From NCBI GenBank assembly GCA_025526995.1, contig JAHLKG010000006.1, forward strand, positions 310,001-374,000: a stretch of 64,000 nt of DNA, written 5' to 3'. The stretch is from Powellomyces hirtus (lineage: Eukaryota; Chytridiomycota; Chytridiomycetes; Spizellomycetales; Powellomycetaceae). The notes beneath the pieces are model-generated. The model saw nothing but the letters and a program-made list of their open reading frames with translations, made no database searches and was not told where the DNA came from. A program made the translations under genes and the position numbers. Positions 36,607 to 47,488 of the stretch are shown here, piece by piece; positions within the stretch are counted from its first letter, which is position 1, and each line of letters begins with the position of its first letter.

Positions 36607-36871
36607 TTGATCAGAGGGCTCTTGGCTAGGTTTCCCTGCCTGTAAATAGATAGATTGTTCTGATTGCATGTTATCGCTTGTTTGGAGAGTTGCTGTTTCA
36701 TACAATGATGTGCACTTATTTATCATCGGGTTTGCCTTGTTGATACTTGTTGATTGGAAAGTTGGGCCCGGTGCGGGCCATCTTTTCCGCATTCCAAAGA
36801 ATACCGGCCCGTTGCGAATCACCCAAAAAAAAAGCATTGACTCACAACAACCTCCCAAACATCCACCCAAA

Positions 36872-37351
36872 ATGAGCAGGCAAACCGTACTATCACAATT
36901 CTTCCCACGCTCAAGCAGCAACCCATCCCGCACATCCCCTCCATCGTCCGCCAAACAAGCAGAACCTCCGTCACGACCATCTCACCGTCAAACACAACCC
37001 GCCTCATCTTCTCTATCACTCCTATCACCATCTCCCCACCTAAGTCAGTTTCGGCGCCTGATTCAAGCGACGCTCCCTGACATGATTCGCCGGAAAGGAT
37101 ACATGGTCGTGCGCCGATGGTGTGATGGCAAGTACCCGCGAGGACGCGGGTCGGGGAGTGGAGTTTGAGAAAGAAGGGGGGAGGGAGAGTGAGTGCGAAT
37201 AGATTTGAGGGAAAGCGGGTTGGTGAAGAAGATGGGAGGAAGAAGATGCGGTTGTTTGTTAGTGGGTTGACGAATTTTTTTTTTCAGTCTTCCCGAGCAT
37301 TACGGTGGGAAAGAGGGACGGGATTCACGGCTGGTAGATTGTGAAAGATGA
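36872..37351 (+). CDS. Small protein with an N-terminal PCNA-interacting (PIP) box
   Basis: Starts MSRQTVLSQFFPRSS: Q-T-V-L-S-Q-F-F is an exact PIP-box match (Qxx[LIVM]xx[FY][FY]) and resembles the extreme N-terminus of MSH6. It continues as a Ser/Pro/Gln-rich disordered segment and a basic LPDMIRRKGYMVVRRWCDG. A donor at 37132 and an acceptor with a long T tract ending at 37287 give a 107-aa, two-exon model ending SRLVDCER; without splicing the frame ends at 37168 (98 aa). No mismatch-repair domains follow, so this is either a stand-alone PCNA-binding microprotein or a remnant of a larger gene. The PIP box is clear; the gene model is moderate. Confidence 0.5.
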
Positions 37352-38397
37352 TGAGACAATGCAAAACATCGACACTCATGTGCAAACCCTGTCTTTCTCA
37401 TGCATTAATTGGGGTTGTGTATTTTGAAAACGCCCCAGATGTTATCCAAACACGTCTTTGATCACTACCGCCAATGTGATTTCCCACGTTTTCTGAATTT
37501 CGGAAAGAGGGGGCAGACGGCAATGGATAAACTGCCTCAATACAACGACGGTTCTTTCAACAACCTTCTATGTTTTTTATGATGCTGAGTAACTTTGCTT
37601 TCTGGTCCAAATTCGGATGGTTCTATTTAGAAAGCGAACTCCCAACTACTGGTATTCGCAGCACAACGTGAGACGGAGTTGAACGTTCGACTTTGTGTGA
37701 CTTGATCGAGATACATTTGTTACCCGCGACGCGTGCCCGAAAACTTGGAATGAGGAAACACCGAGTATTACAGTCGATGGACAAAAATGTGGAGCCCTCC
37801 TAGGCGGTGATTATCGCCAGTCGCGTCTCCGAGTCGCATGCAAAATAAATCTAGGGGGGTCTACACTTTTGTCCACCGACTGTACGCTCACGGGTGGAGA
37901 AGCAGGTTTTCGGCCAGCTGGCAGCAGCCGTTACGACCGGCCGGCGGTATAAAGATGTCTGAGACTGCCCGCAAGCGCTGCCGTTTCCTGTCAAAGTCCA
38001 CTTTGCTCGTGACGATTTCACCATCCCTGCAACACCAACAATCTCGCGTGGGCAGCTCTAAGTCTGTCCCTCGCTGGACTTGCGGCTCTGGCGCTGTTGT
38101 AGATAGTGCTGTAGGTGCCAAGACTACATCCTAGGGTTAGACTATTGGCAGCAACAGCTTGTTCTCCGACTTGTTATCCAATTGCCAACCGCGTGTCACA
38201 TATTTTAATGCAGCCTAGCCGGTCAATAGAGCGGGGAAAGTTCAATCAAGTTCTACCAATATATTGTGACAGAGGATACAGTATATATCTACAGTTGTCC
38301 GCTTCCAGGGCGAGTGGGTGACAAGAGGACGGATGGGAGCCGCATATGTACAAGATGTTAATGGAATCTAGGAGCAAGTACTTGAGATTTGCACTTC
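37352..38397. other. Intergenic region around the MITE
   Basis: Apart from the MITE, no gene is supportable. Frames near 37888-38134 on both strands overlap each other and show no domain. A GC-rich patch with short palindromes lies at about 37912-37945. Confidence 0.4.
37771..37882. mobile_element. 112-bp Tc1/mariner-type MITE
   Basis: Begins CAGTCGATGGACAAAAATGT and ends with the inverse of CAGTCGGTGGACAAAAGTGT. The two ~33-bp ends are imperfect inverted repeats (about 29 of 33 match by eye). The CAGT start with GGACAAAA is typical of Tc1/mariner termini, and the element is flanked on both sides by TA (37769-37770 and 37883-37884), the mariner target duplication. No coding capacity. Confidence 0.8.
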
Positions 38398-39423
38398 TTA
38401 GGCCACATGGGGGAGCTTGTCAGTGGGGAAGAACTTTGCGGCGCCGGCGGCTGGGGTAGTAGCTGGGGTAACAGCTGGGGTCGCAGCTGGGGTACCTACT
38501 TGGCTGGCGGCACCTTCAGGAGCCTTTGCAGCCCCCTCGCCTTCAACGACAATACGCGCGCCGGATGCGAATCCAGGCTGGCCGACACCGGCATTACCGA
38601 CGACCAAGCGAGCGTTGAAGTTGAGGACGCTGCGCATTGTGTTCCATTCCTCGACTGTGACGGTCATGGGCGTGTCGACAACGTTGAAGAGAACACCCTC
38701 AGTGCAGGGAGGAGTGGTAAGGGAACCGTTGTAGATCCAATCTTTGGACGTTTGGAGGAGCGGGAGGAGAGGCGCAAAGCTGAGGTTGTTGATTGTGGTC
38801 GATTGTTCGGGCTTGGCCACTCCTGGGACAGCAGCTATGACGGGAGCCAAGAATGGGTTGGGCGTGGCCCCCATCTCGAAGAGCACGCCAATAACCGAGA
38901 TGCGGCCAGCGTCGGTCGCATGGACCATGTGCATCTCCATGGGCAGCACCTGCGAGTTCTTTGTGTGTTCGGCGGTGATGTGGAAGTGGAACTGCTTGAG
39001 TTTGAAGAACGTGCCATCCGCGGCCGTATGGCCTTGGACGCCCAGGGATTCGGGGATGGTAACCTGCACCGTGGTCCCGAGGTTGGTAAAGTTGGCCGAA
39101 AAGGGCGCCGTCGACAATTGAACGTTGAGACTCGGGGGCTGGAGGAGCGTCGTGTTGACGAGATCAATAGGTGACTGGAACTGTCCAGTCTGGCAAACGC
39201 CTGGCCACGTCAACGGACCGTCGGCAGCGCCGTAGCCAAACTTGATCTCTTCGGCACGACGCTTGAGGCCCGAAACGGGGACATCGAGCAACACATCGGC
39301 GAGGCAGTTCAGGTGGCCAGCCGACGCGAGGGAGCGCGGATGTGGATGCGCCGAGATGGAGGATGAGAGCAGGAGGGGAGCTGCGAGCAGCGCAATGGCG
39401 CTGGAGAGAGTGAAGGAAACCAT
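38398..39423 (-). CDS. Secreted alpha-class carbonic anhydrase
   Basis: Single exon, 341 aa, from the ATG at 39423. A cleavable signal peptide is evident (MVSFTLSSAIALLAAPLLLS). The alpha-CA fold shows FGYGAADGPLTWPGVCQTGQ, QSPIDL, the zinc ligands in LKQFHFHITAEH (two His) and MEMHMVH (third His), then SLTTPPCTEGV and NFNARLV. A Cys before the first strand and the Cys in PPCTEG could form the usual disulphide. The C-terminus carries an extra Ala/Pro/Thr-rich tail with short repeats (TPAATPAVTPATTPAAG) that could be O-glycosylated or a wall linker. Alpha-CAs are restricted in fungi; the product should act in the wall or medium. Confidence 0.92.
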   Translation of the reverse strand: MVSFTLSSAIALLAAPLLLSSSISAHPHPRSLASAGHLNCLADVLLDVPVSGLKRRAEEIKFGYGAADGPLTWPGVCQTGQFQSPIDLVNTTLLQPPSLNVQLSTAPFSANFTNLGTTVQVTIPESLGVQGHTAADGTFFKLKQFHFHITAEHTKNSQVLPMEMHMVHATDAGRISVIGVLFEMGATPNPFLAPVIAAVPGVAKPEQSTTINNLSFAPLLPLLQTSKDWIYNGSLTTPPCTEGVLFNVVDTPMTVTVEEWNTMRSVLNFNARLVVGNAGVGQPGFASGARIVVEGEGAAKAPEGAASQVGTPAATPAVTPATTPAAGAAKFFPTDKLPHVA

Positions 39424-41044
39424 TGCAGTGTAGTACTCGTGGGGGGGTGTTGCGGGCGGAGGGGATGTGAGGAGGGAGAAGAAGGTGGGGGGTTGTGACG
39501 GAGCAGATTGCCTTTTTAAAAGCTCCAGAGGTTTAGGCCCAGCCGTGCCTGTTGCGCTGTGGTGGTGTAATTGTTGTACTGTAATCGCGAGTGGATGCGT
39601 GGGAACGTGGGGGCGCGCGCGGGGGGAACAACATGGGAGTCCTTGACAGATCAATTCATCGATTCATTCATTACAACTCGGGCGCGTGGAGGGATATGGA
39701 ATTGGAAGTCCGCGGGAGCGCGAAAGATGGATGGCGGAACTTTGGCTCAGCAGTCGGCACCTACACCCTTCCGCCCCGCCCCGCCCGCCTTACTGACCGC
39801 AGCCAAGGCTGAATTGCAGGGCAGGGGATGAAATTCAATTTCACTTTCCAAGATTAATCGTAAGCCTGCGATTGCTTGCGGCCTGAGCGCAATAACGATG
39901 ATTCGTTACGTCGTTCCATCTGTCAATCTATGGGCCTTTCAGGGGGGAGGGGGGCAGTAAATTGGCAGTGCACAGGTTTCGATAAATGAAATTCCCAAGT
40001 TCAAGTTCTGGATTATTATTCGATTATTCCTATCTACTGTATAACCCTTCCAAAATTATGGCCTATGCCCAGGCATTCGGATTCGTTGTTACGCCAACAG
40101 TCCAGACCCCAGGACTCGCAGGCATGTGAAGCTGACTCGGATGCGGGGACTGTGCGCGGGTCCTGTTTGTGGAAGCACGGACAAGGCGACCGGGATCCTG
40201 GGGCCTGGGATGCCGCTGGACGCGAAACACGAAACACGGGACCAAGCGGAGGGCCCCCTCACGCGGCACGTGTCACGCACCAACCACCAAATGCAATTAG
40301 GAAACACACACCACATGCAAGTTGCAGGTTGCTCCCCCTCACGGACAAGCACGTAGGATGTATTGTTGCTTGAGAAGCCCAGAACCTGCACTGTTCTTCT
40401 ACCCCCATGTGAGACCTGGTTTCGAAGCACCTATGACTTTGGGCGGACCGATATTGCAGAAGGGGCACATTTGCAAACAAGGAACTTTCGGAATTCGTGT
40501 TCATTCGGCCGCGCACGGAGAGACCACCAACGAGTTTAGACACACCCCCCACATGCACCCCTTTCAACGGCAATGTTTCGGATCGCAAGTTGGCGCTTGT
40601 GGATGCTATCTTGTCTTCTTTACAGAAAGATCGGACCCCTCACTGTCCCGCACTCGGGACAGTCCAAATTCGGAATCTTGGAATTGGGGGAACTGGAGCC
40701 GATCGGGATTAAGTAATCAGCCCGTCGCTGCGGCTGCGCCTCATCCCTCGCTGTCACTAAAAATAGAAGGTCGCCGCTGTCAGTTTCTCCTTGCAACGTT
40801 ATGGCGAAACGAGGAAAGAACAGATAGGACAATCAAATTGAAGTCGACACTCGCAACCCATATACCGTCTATCAGATGTTTAGGTCCTTTGCTTTTCGCA
40901 CCACAGTCTGCACTCGTTACTAGCAACGTGTAAGTAAGGCGGTTCTTGCCAGGTTGCACGAAAGAACAATCACTCTCTTCCGTTGTACACATCAAGAAAT
41001 CATACTCATTCTATTTTCGTCACAGCCAAAAAAAAAAGAAAAAA
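39424..41044. other. Long intergenic region, no supported gene
   Basis: Holds the carbonic anhydrase promoter (an AT run on the coding strand near 39513-39522) and the region upstream of the RING gene. A 191-codon plus-strand frame from the ATG at 40358 has no domain and biased composition; I do not call it. A strong donor-like GTAAGTAAGG at 40931 and an acceptor ending near 41028 suggest an unrecognised 5' exon of the RING gene. Confidence 0.4.
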
Positions 41045-43011
41045 ATGTCACATTCGGCGCATGCCTGCGAATCGCTACGAACATCATGGAGATCGTGCCT
41101 GAATGGACCCTGCAGCGCACCGGTCATCGCACCAGCAGCAGAAGAGGCATCAATACTGCCGTTGGGTATTAGCTCCGGAACGGGGAGAGGCAATATTTCA
41201 CCAACATCTGCAAAATCTGCCCCATCACCACTATTATCATCGGAACCATGGCCAGAGAAAGCGAAAGCCGGATCATACGATCCTGCCATGTCGACCAACT
41301 CGATGTTTGCGAGCGACGTCGTCTACAAACCCGCACTTGTGCGAACGCATTATCTGGGCGAGTTGGTGGATGTGCTTCGGACGGCAAAGGGGTCCGAGAA
41401 GCGTGACATGGCTGAGATGTTGGTGGTGAAAGTGCTCGAGAAGGTAAAAAGCGGCAAAGGGAATGCTAAACATTATGAACTATGGCTGAACGCGTGATTT
41501 CTCTTCTACAGGAAATCGACCGTGTATTTGGTCTCGCGGCGCGAAAATCCGCTCAACTGAAATCCGACCTGCCCTCACTGGCGACCCGGATGGGCCACCT
41601 ATCTTCGCCCTTTCACAACAGCCAACGCCAGATGTACCTGATCCGGCCGTTCCTCGAGTCGTTTGTGAAAGACAACAAAGAGCTCACCAAGCGCTATGGT
41701 GTTCTTGCGGGCGAGAATGTGGAAGCAGTGGACCCGACCATAAGCGATACCGGCAAGGGTGGTGCTTTTGAAGCGTATCTTGTGGAACTAAAGGCGAATG
41801 CGAAGGTTTTGGTAAGGATTGTGGTCATGATGCTTGGCGCGGTCTAGGTTGTTGCATGCCCAATTCCTCGCTAATGGTCTATGTGTTTCTGATATAACAG
41901 TCGCGCCAATGTCGATCAAACTACATCAGCGATATCTTGAAGGCCCTGGTCAAGATGGAAGCGGAATTCTACCTCTTGGGCCGATTCATCGTCCGCTCGT
42001 CTTCGGAGCTGCTCGACTTCATCAAGTTGATTGAAGAGCTAACACAAAACTCGTATGTCAGCCCATGCTTTTTCTCGGATTCCCCCGGATGTTTCGCGTG
42101 TTGACTCATTTGCTTTCCATGTTTGTCTCAACAGAAAATGGTCCAGCGCGCTCGAATCCAACTGCCTCTCCCGTCTCCAACGCATCCGGACCTGGATTTC
42201 CGAGTCCCGCCAATCCTTCCTGGTAATGCCTAAAGCTCTCCCATTTCCTCTCCACCCCCCGCTAACCCTCTCACATCGTCTGCCAGACTCTCATCTCCGG
42301 CTTAACACCCGACATCACCGACTTTGAATGCGCCGTCTGCCTCGGCACAATGTACCACCCCGTGCAACTAGACACGTGCAAGCATCGATTCTGTCGCGAA
42401 TGCTTGCATCAGCACGAACGGTTTTCGGCGTTCTGGGCGTACTTGTACTGGATTGATATCATGTGTCCGATCTGTAGAGGGAGTTATACGGGGCGAGCGA
42501 AAATGCCTGATCGGGCAATGAACAAGTAAGTGTGGCTTGAGAGAGATGAAACTTGAAGGATGAGTGGGAGTCGAGCGGAGTTTTGCGTTGCAGCAACGCG
42601 GGGACGTTCGTCTGGCAAACCTGCCGGAGTGCAAAGTGCAACAGTGGATGGAAGCACACGGTGTAGCTCACAAAAAGCTTACACCGTGACCGACCGAGAC
42701 GTCACGTGGGTGAGACATTCACACCACGATGTATCCGGATAAAAACCTTAAAAGCACGACCGGAACTTTATGGGTTCAACAACCCAGCACATGACTGTAT
42801 CCCGAGAAGTTTTTACTGACTTTGTGTTGTGTCTGTATTTCTTTCTCGCAATTTTTTTTGTCTTTTTTTTTTCATTAGTCTGCTCAAAGAGTACTTCCCG
42901 CGAGAATACGTCGACAAGAGCAAAGAGGAATTCAAGCGCAAAATGCATCGCAAGTTTATCATGCTGATTCGCAAACGGATTATTTGGAGGGATAGCTTCT
43001 GGGAGTCTTGA
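41045..43011 (+). CDS. C3HC4 RING-finger E3 ligase with a helical N-terminal region
   Basis: Six exons in frame: 41045-41443, 41512-41811, 41901-42052, 42135-42222, 42287-42525, 42879-43011. The RING lies in exon 5: FECAVCLGTMYHPVQLDTCK, HRFCRECLHQHE, then MCPICRGSY, a C3HC4 pattern. Upstream is a long helical region (exons 2-4: EIDRVFGLAARKSAQLKSDL, KMEAEFYLLGRFIVRSSSEL), and the C-terminus is basic and helical (YVDKSKEEFKRKMHRKFIML). The layout recalls fungal SPX-RING proteins, but no SPX N-terminal signature is visible, so the family is uncertain. The start chosen (MSHSAHACES) follows a poly-A tract; an upstream exon is possible. The last intron (353 nt) is much longer than its neighbours. 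Confidence 0.75.
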
Positions 43012-43287
43012 GTGCGAGTGTGGTGATCGCATTTCTTACTTTACCCTATTACCGTATCTATTACCTATCACCTGCTATCTATTGTTCTTTGCCTCCGCTT
43101 CTGTATCATATATAGCAAGCTAATGAAAATACCGTCACCCTCCACAACGCAGTCAGGAAAGAAAGAGCCGGTATGCCCAAGGCTGAACTGTATTGATGTG
43201 GTATACATGTGCGATATTCATCTGCAAACTACAGACGGAAAGAAGACACTAGACTGCTATCTATCGTGGTCAAGGCCGGCCCTTGTT

Positions 43288-44278
43288 TTAGCTCTGCGCG
43301 GTATGACTCCTAATCCAATTTCCCACATCTGTCGGGTTCCTCGTCTGGAGGTACACGCGTCCGGGCCCCACAAACTTACACACCAGTCCTTCCCCACTTC
43401 CCAACCCGCCAAAGAAGCTCTTCCCTGCCGACTGGGTCGACATACGGACCGTCGATTGCCAGACGACCAAGTGTCCGTTATCCACAATGTATTCTTCACC
43501 CGGTGCGAGATCGAGCGGGTGGATGGCGCCCAGGGAGGAGACGGCAATGAGTCCGCGACCTGTGAGGATGGTGACGCGCAGGCCTTCGCCAGAGAAGAGC
43601 GCTCCGCTGAGCGAGTTGGCTTTGGTGGCTTTGCTGATGCCTTCAGTTTTGAAGAGGACGTCGTCTTCGTCGCCCACAATGTATTCTTTGCTACCGTCCA
43701 TTTCGAGGACCATGAGGTCGGCAAACTGCATACAGTCAAAAAACAAAAAAAAAATTAAGCATTTTGTATTTGTGCAAGGGCATTGATTGCCCAACACTTA
43801 CCATAGGTGGGGCAAGAATCACCGTCCCAGTTCCCCCCTGAGCAGTCAGCACCGTCTGGGCCACATCTCCCGAACTAAACATATTCTTCAACTTAATCTT
43901 TCCCTCCAGCTTCACATTCCCGGAATGAGCCACCATCGATCCACTCTTGGCTTTGACCGTGACGCCATTATTGAGGGTCAGTTTGACCACCGAGTTGACA
44001 TCGCGGTACATGACCTCGTAGGTCACGCCATCCATGCTGCCGGAATTGGTGCTGCCGCCGAGCTGGGACGGGCCGTGGGACCCGGCGGGGGGAGGAGGAG
44101 CGTAGTGTTGTTGGTGTTGCATGGGGGCCGCTCCATGCGGGTAGCCGGGGTATTGTTGGGGAGGTGCGCCGTACATGGGTTGTTGTTGCTGCGGTTGGTA
44201 TTGAAGGTGTGGTTGCTGTTGCGATTGGTCGGGATAGCCGTATTGGGGTTGTTGGGGGTACATGGGTGGTTGAGCCAT
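43288..44278 (-). CDS. AIM24: AIM24-family protein with a Gln/Pro/Tyr-rich N-terminus
   Basis: Two exons: 43802-44278 and 43288-43725 (76-nt intron), 304 aa. The first ~75 residues are low complexity, with repeated PQQ, QYQPQQ and GYP units. The rest is the beta-rich AIM24/DUF124 fold: VTVKAKSGSMVAHSGNVKLE, GKIKLKNMFSSGD, ALFSGEGLRVTILTGRGLIA, HPLDLAPGEEYIVDNGHLVV and the ending GEGLVCKFVGPGRVYLQTRN. Yeast Aim24 is a mitochondrial inner-membrane protein linked to MICOS, but this protein lacks an obvious presequence and resembles the cytosolic, prion-like-tailed group of the family. The symbol reflects family, not proven orthology. Confidence 0.85.
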
Positions 44279-44579
44279 TGTGAGCAAAGAAATATGATGG
44301 TAATAGAAGCGACTGGAGAAGGTGCAAACTGTGTGCTGAGATTTATGTTTCGGCTGGGTCGGCGGGGGACCTTGGCGCCAACGCGCGGGCGGAGCAGCGG
44401 CGATTAGTGTGACTGACGCGTTGACGTGGCTGTGTCCACCCAACCTCACACGCATCCTGCGATGGCTCAACTGTGAAATGATTCTGATATGATATTGCAA
44501 AGAGAGACGCCTCGTTTGAGCATCGAATAAACTATCTACCCTTGAATATCTTCCGGAATGCACAGCTATCTATGGAAAT

Positions 44580-45942
44580 CTACTTCAGCAAGATATACTT
44601 CTGCAAGTGCTCCGGGACGTGCTGCAGGAGACCCTTGCTGTCCAGCCACGATCTGCTGAACAGTCGGCTCTGGTACCGGGCCGCCCCGTCGCAAATCACA
44701 GTGACAATCTTTTTGCCCGGGCCCAGCTGCTTGGCCATCTCAACAGCCGAGACGACATTCAAAGCAGAGCTGGCACCAACAAAGACACCTTCCTCGTCCA
44801 GGAGCCGGTAGACCATCTCAATCGTGGCCGCGTCCGGAACGTGGATCGCATCATCGATCAGGTCCCAGTCCGGGGCCAGGTTGTCGGTGAGACGACCTTG
44901 TCCAATGCCCTCGGTGATGGATGAGTCACCGGTCCGTTCGAGAACGTTGCGTTTCTTGAGCGCATACAGGACGGAACCTGGGGGATCGGCAATGAAGACT
45001 TTGACGCGGCCTTGGGATTTGTCTTTGAGGAAGCGAGCGGTTCCGGCTAGCGTGCCACCAGTGCCCGTTGAGCAGATGAACCCGTCCAGGTTTCCACCGG
45101 TTTGACGCCATATCTCGGGCCCTGTGGTCTCGATGTGAGCTTGTCGGTTGGCAACCTTTTGTTGAGACGCAAGAGAGATAGGCATTTCAGTCTCGTATGC
45201 ATGTGGAGTAGCGGGATGCTTTACTTGTGACCGACATCAACATACATTGTCAAACTGATTTGTCCACACGGCGTTCGGGGTCTTCTCCGCGTGCTCTCTC
45301 GCTTGGTGGTTGTAATTTGCCGGGTCAGTGAACGGCACGGCGGGCACAGCCCGGACGTCAGCGCCCAGCACCTTCAACAGATCAATCTTCTCCTGGCTTT
45401 GCGTGTTCGGCATGTAGCTAAAGAGAAAAGAAGTACGGCTGTTAGGGAGCAAATCTGCTTTAGTGATCCCAGAGGCGGCTCCGGCGCAACCTACATGACT
45501 AGCTTGTAGCCTTTCGACCGGCAGATATGCGCCAGTCCTATTCCAGTGTTGCCTGCCGTTCCTTCCACCACGGTCCCTCCCGGTTTCAGCAATCCTTGCT
45601 TCTCAGCGTTCTCGACCACAAAGAGCGCGGCACGATCCTTCACGGACCCGCCTATAAAACGCACCCTCATACATGAGAATTCCGCTCCACTGAACATTGA
45701 CAAGCGCTTTACAGCGCCATCTTGGAAAACCTACCGGGATTCATCCACTCTGCCTTGCCCATGATGTCGCACCCGGTAGCATCGCTGACTTTGTTGAGCC
45801 GAATGAGCGGGGTGTTTCCGACGGCGCCCACGAGAGCTCGAACCACGGTGTTGTCGGTGCCAGTGACAGAGTAGTTGCGCACGAGGCTCCGCATACCAAG
45901 CGAGCGTGCAATAAGCGGAGGGGCGGACCGGAATAACAGCAT
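44580..45942 (-). CDS. MCY1: Mitochondrial cysteine synthase (MCY1-type, PLP-dependent)
   Basis: PLP enzyme of the cysteine synthase/CBS family. Four exons: 45735-45942, 45495-45651, 45246-45417, 44580-45155 (370 aa). The N-terminus ([20 protein letters not shown]) is Arg-rich and hydrophobic, a likely mitochondrial presequence. Core motifs: [13 protein letters not shown] lysine in [11 protein letters not shown], substrate loop [40 protein letters not shown], phosphate-binding [10 protein letters not shown] and [10 protein letters not shown]. No CBS domains follow. The [11 protein letters not shown] and YMPNTQS blocks fit the yeast YGR012W/Mcy1 subgroup. Head-to-head with the SENP8-like protease. 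Confidence 0.9.
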
Positions 45943-45944
45943 GA

Positions 45945-45966
45945 TGTGTGTGTGTGTGTGTGTGTG
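45945..45966. repeat. (TG)n microsatellite
   Basis: Eleven uninterrupted TG dinucleotides immediately upstream of the cysteine synthase start codon, inside the 230-bp divergent promoter shared with the SENP8-like gene. Confidence 0.95.
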
Positions 45967-46172
45967 CGTATGAACCTTGCAAGTAGTTTAAAAGATGCAG
46001 GTACAGTGAAAATGGCAATCGCTTGCAGAGGTAATACCTTGGATGGGAAGGTACTGCATTTCTCATCGGGGACGAACGCGTGAGAATTGCGAATGTGGCT
46101 TTGCAACTGCGTCACACGAGCGGGAGGCCACCTCCCACCTTCCCACTCCGAAATGGCCATTACAACCACACA

Positions 46173-47020
46173 ATGCCCGAAAGTCCTCATCTCGTTTGGA
46201 AAGACATCACGCTGTACCCGTGCGACGTAGCAAAATTGGAGGACGGCGAGTGGTTGACCGATTCCCTTATCGAATGGCATTACGAGTGGCTTGAAAATGC
46301 AGTGGGCGGGTCGTCGTCCACCATCCTGTTTCTGCGCCCTCTCATGGTCACCATGCTCGCTCAGTACGAAGGTTAGATCCATGTCAGAGTTTTCGTGGCG
46401 CACGACTCTCTATGTTTTCTGGACTGTTGATGTACGATGCCAGGCGATGTTTGGGACCTGCAGCCGGTTTTCCCACCCAGGTTGGACACACGGGAGATTG
46501 TGTTCATGCCCATTAATAACGGGTCAGGACTAACAGGTGGCGGAACGCACTGGTGAGCTTGACCGATGTACTTCAGCCGGAAGGAATCTGGGATGGATTT
46601 TGATGCCATTGCTCCGTGCCGCCGTTACATAGGAGTATGGTTATGTATCACGCTCCAAGCAAAATATTCTACTGCTTCGACAGCATGGGTCGCATGAACC
46701 AAAGCGCCGCAGAACACGCCATGGAGAAACTCACGGCCTTGTTACGTGTATCATCCCCAGCTTGTGAGCACGTCACGATCACCAAGCAGGCCAACTCGTC
46801 TGACTGCGGAGTGTATGTGTGTGCGATTTCCGAATTCATCACCCTGGAACATTTCATGCCCAATGCCACGGACCTTTCTGACCCGGCGGTTGTGCGGGAG
46901 GCGGTTGATGCGGTGCGGAAAAAATGGTGGGATGCGGCGTATATGTCGGAAATGCGGGCCAAGTTGAGGCGACTGATAGACGAGCTGCGAGAAGGCGGGC
47001 ACATGGACAATGAGCGATGA
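46173..47020 (+). CDS. SENP8/DEN1-type NEDD8 protease (Ulp1 C48 family)
   Basis: Cysteine protease expected to process NEDD8 or remove it from cullins. Three exons: 46173-46371, 46444-46552, 46633-47020 (231 aa), starting MPESPHLVWKDITLYPCDVA. The catalytic triad is intact: His in GLTGGGTHW (at an exon end), Asp in FYCFDSMG, Cys in QANSSDCGVYVC. Compact size, lack of an N-terminal extension and the start block (ITLYPCDVAKLEDGEWLTDS) favour the SENP8 branch over SUMO-specific Ulp1/Ulp2. Sits with the F-box, RING and RMD5 genes among the ubiquitin-system genes of the window. Confidence 0.87.
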
Positions 47021-47416
47021 TATAACCACGAACTGGGTTATTTACAACAGTCCCTCACTCGGTTCCAAGAGAATCGTGCACGGGAACCCGCATCCGCGTT
47101 GAATTGCGCAGAACGGCGGCTTTTCCATCAGATGCTTCTGGTATTAAACGGCCTCTGCAGCCGGTCACAGTCGGGGGTTCATCCGCGTCCTCGTCCTCCC
47201 ACGTCTACACTGATTTTGACGCTGCAGTGAGCGTCGACGGAAGTTGTCTTGAAGTGTGTAAGAGTACCTACTGCAAGCGTTATCCCTACAGAGCTTGTGG
47301 AAAGCTTTGCTACATCTGTAATGCACGTTGTACAGATGACAATACTGTATTCAACGTCAAAGGCATCTTTTAGTGATCACACCGTCTAAAATCAGAGGAA
47401 AACATCCCATTACATC
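47021..47416. other. Intergenic region with no supported gene
   Basis: Between the SENP8-like gene and the tRNA. The only frame of note lacks an ATG near its start and has no domain. Confidence 0.4.
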
Positions 47417-47488
47417 GGCCTGGTGGCGCAATGGCAGCGTGTTGGACTTCGAATCCAGAGGTTGCGGGTTCGAGACCCGTCCGGGTCG
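47417..47488 (+). tRNA. tRNA-Arg (anticodon TCG), intronless
   Basis: A complete 72-nt cloverleaf. The acceptor stem is GGCCTGG pairing with CCGGGTC (with two G-T wobbles), D arm GCGC/GCGT, anticodon stem TTGGA/TCCAG with loop CTTCGAA (anticodon TCG, reads CGA), a five-base variable loop, and T arm GCGGG-TTCGAGA-CCCGT, discriminator G. Box A (TGGCGCAATGG) and box B (GGTTCGAGACC) are present, and a T-run follows within ten bases, as for Pol III termination. Confidence 0.95.

Noticed and set aside
40358..40933. 191-codon plus-strand frame upstream of the RING gene
   Set aside because: No domain, atypical composition, no splice-supported extension.
44542..45936. Plus-strand frames across the cysteine synthase gene
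   Set aside because: Antisense shadows of well-supported exons.
47104..47373. 89-codon frame before the tRNA
   Set aside because: No ATG at its start, no domain, no splice context.
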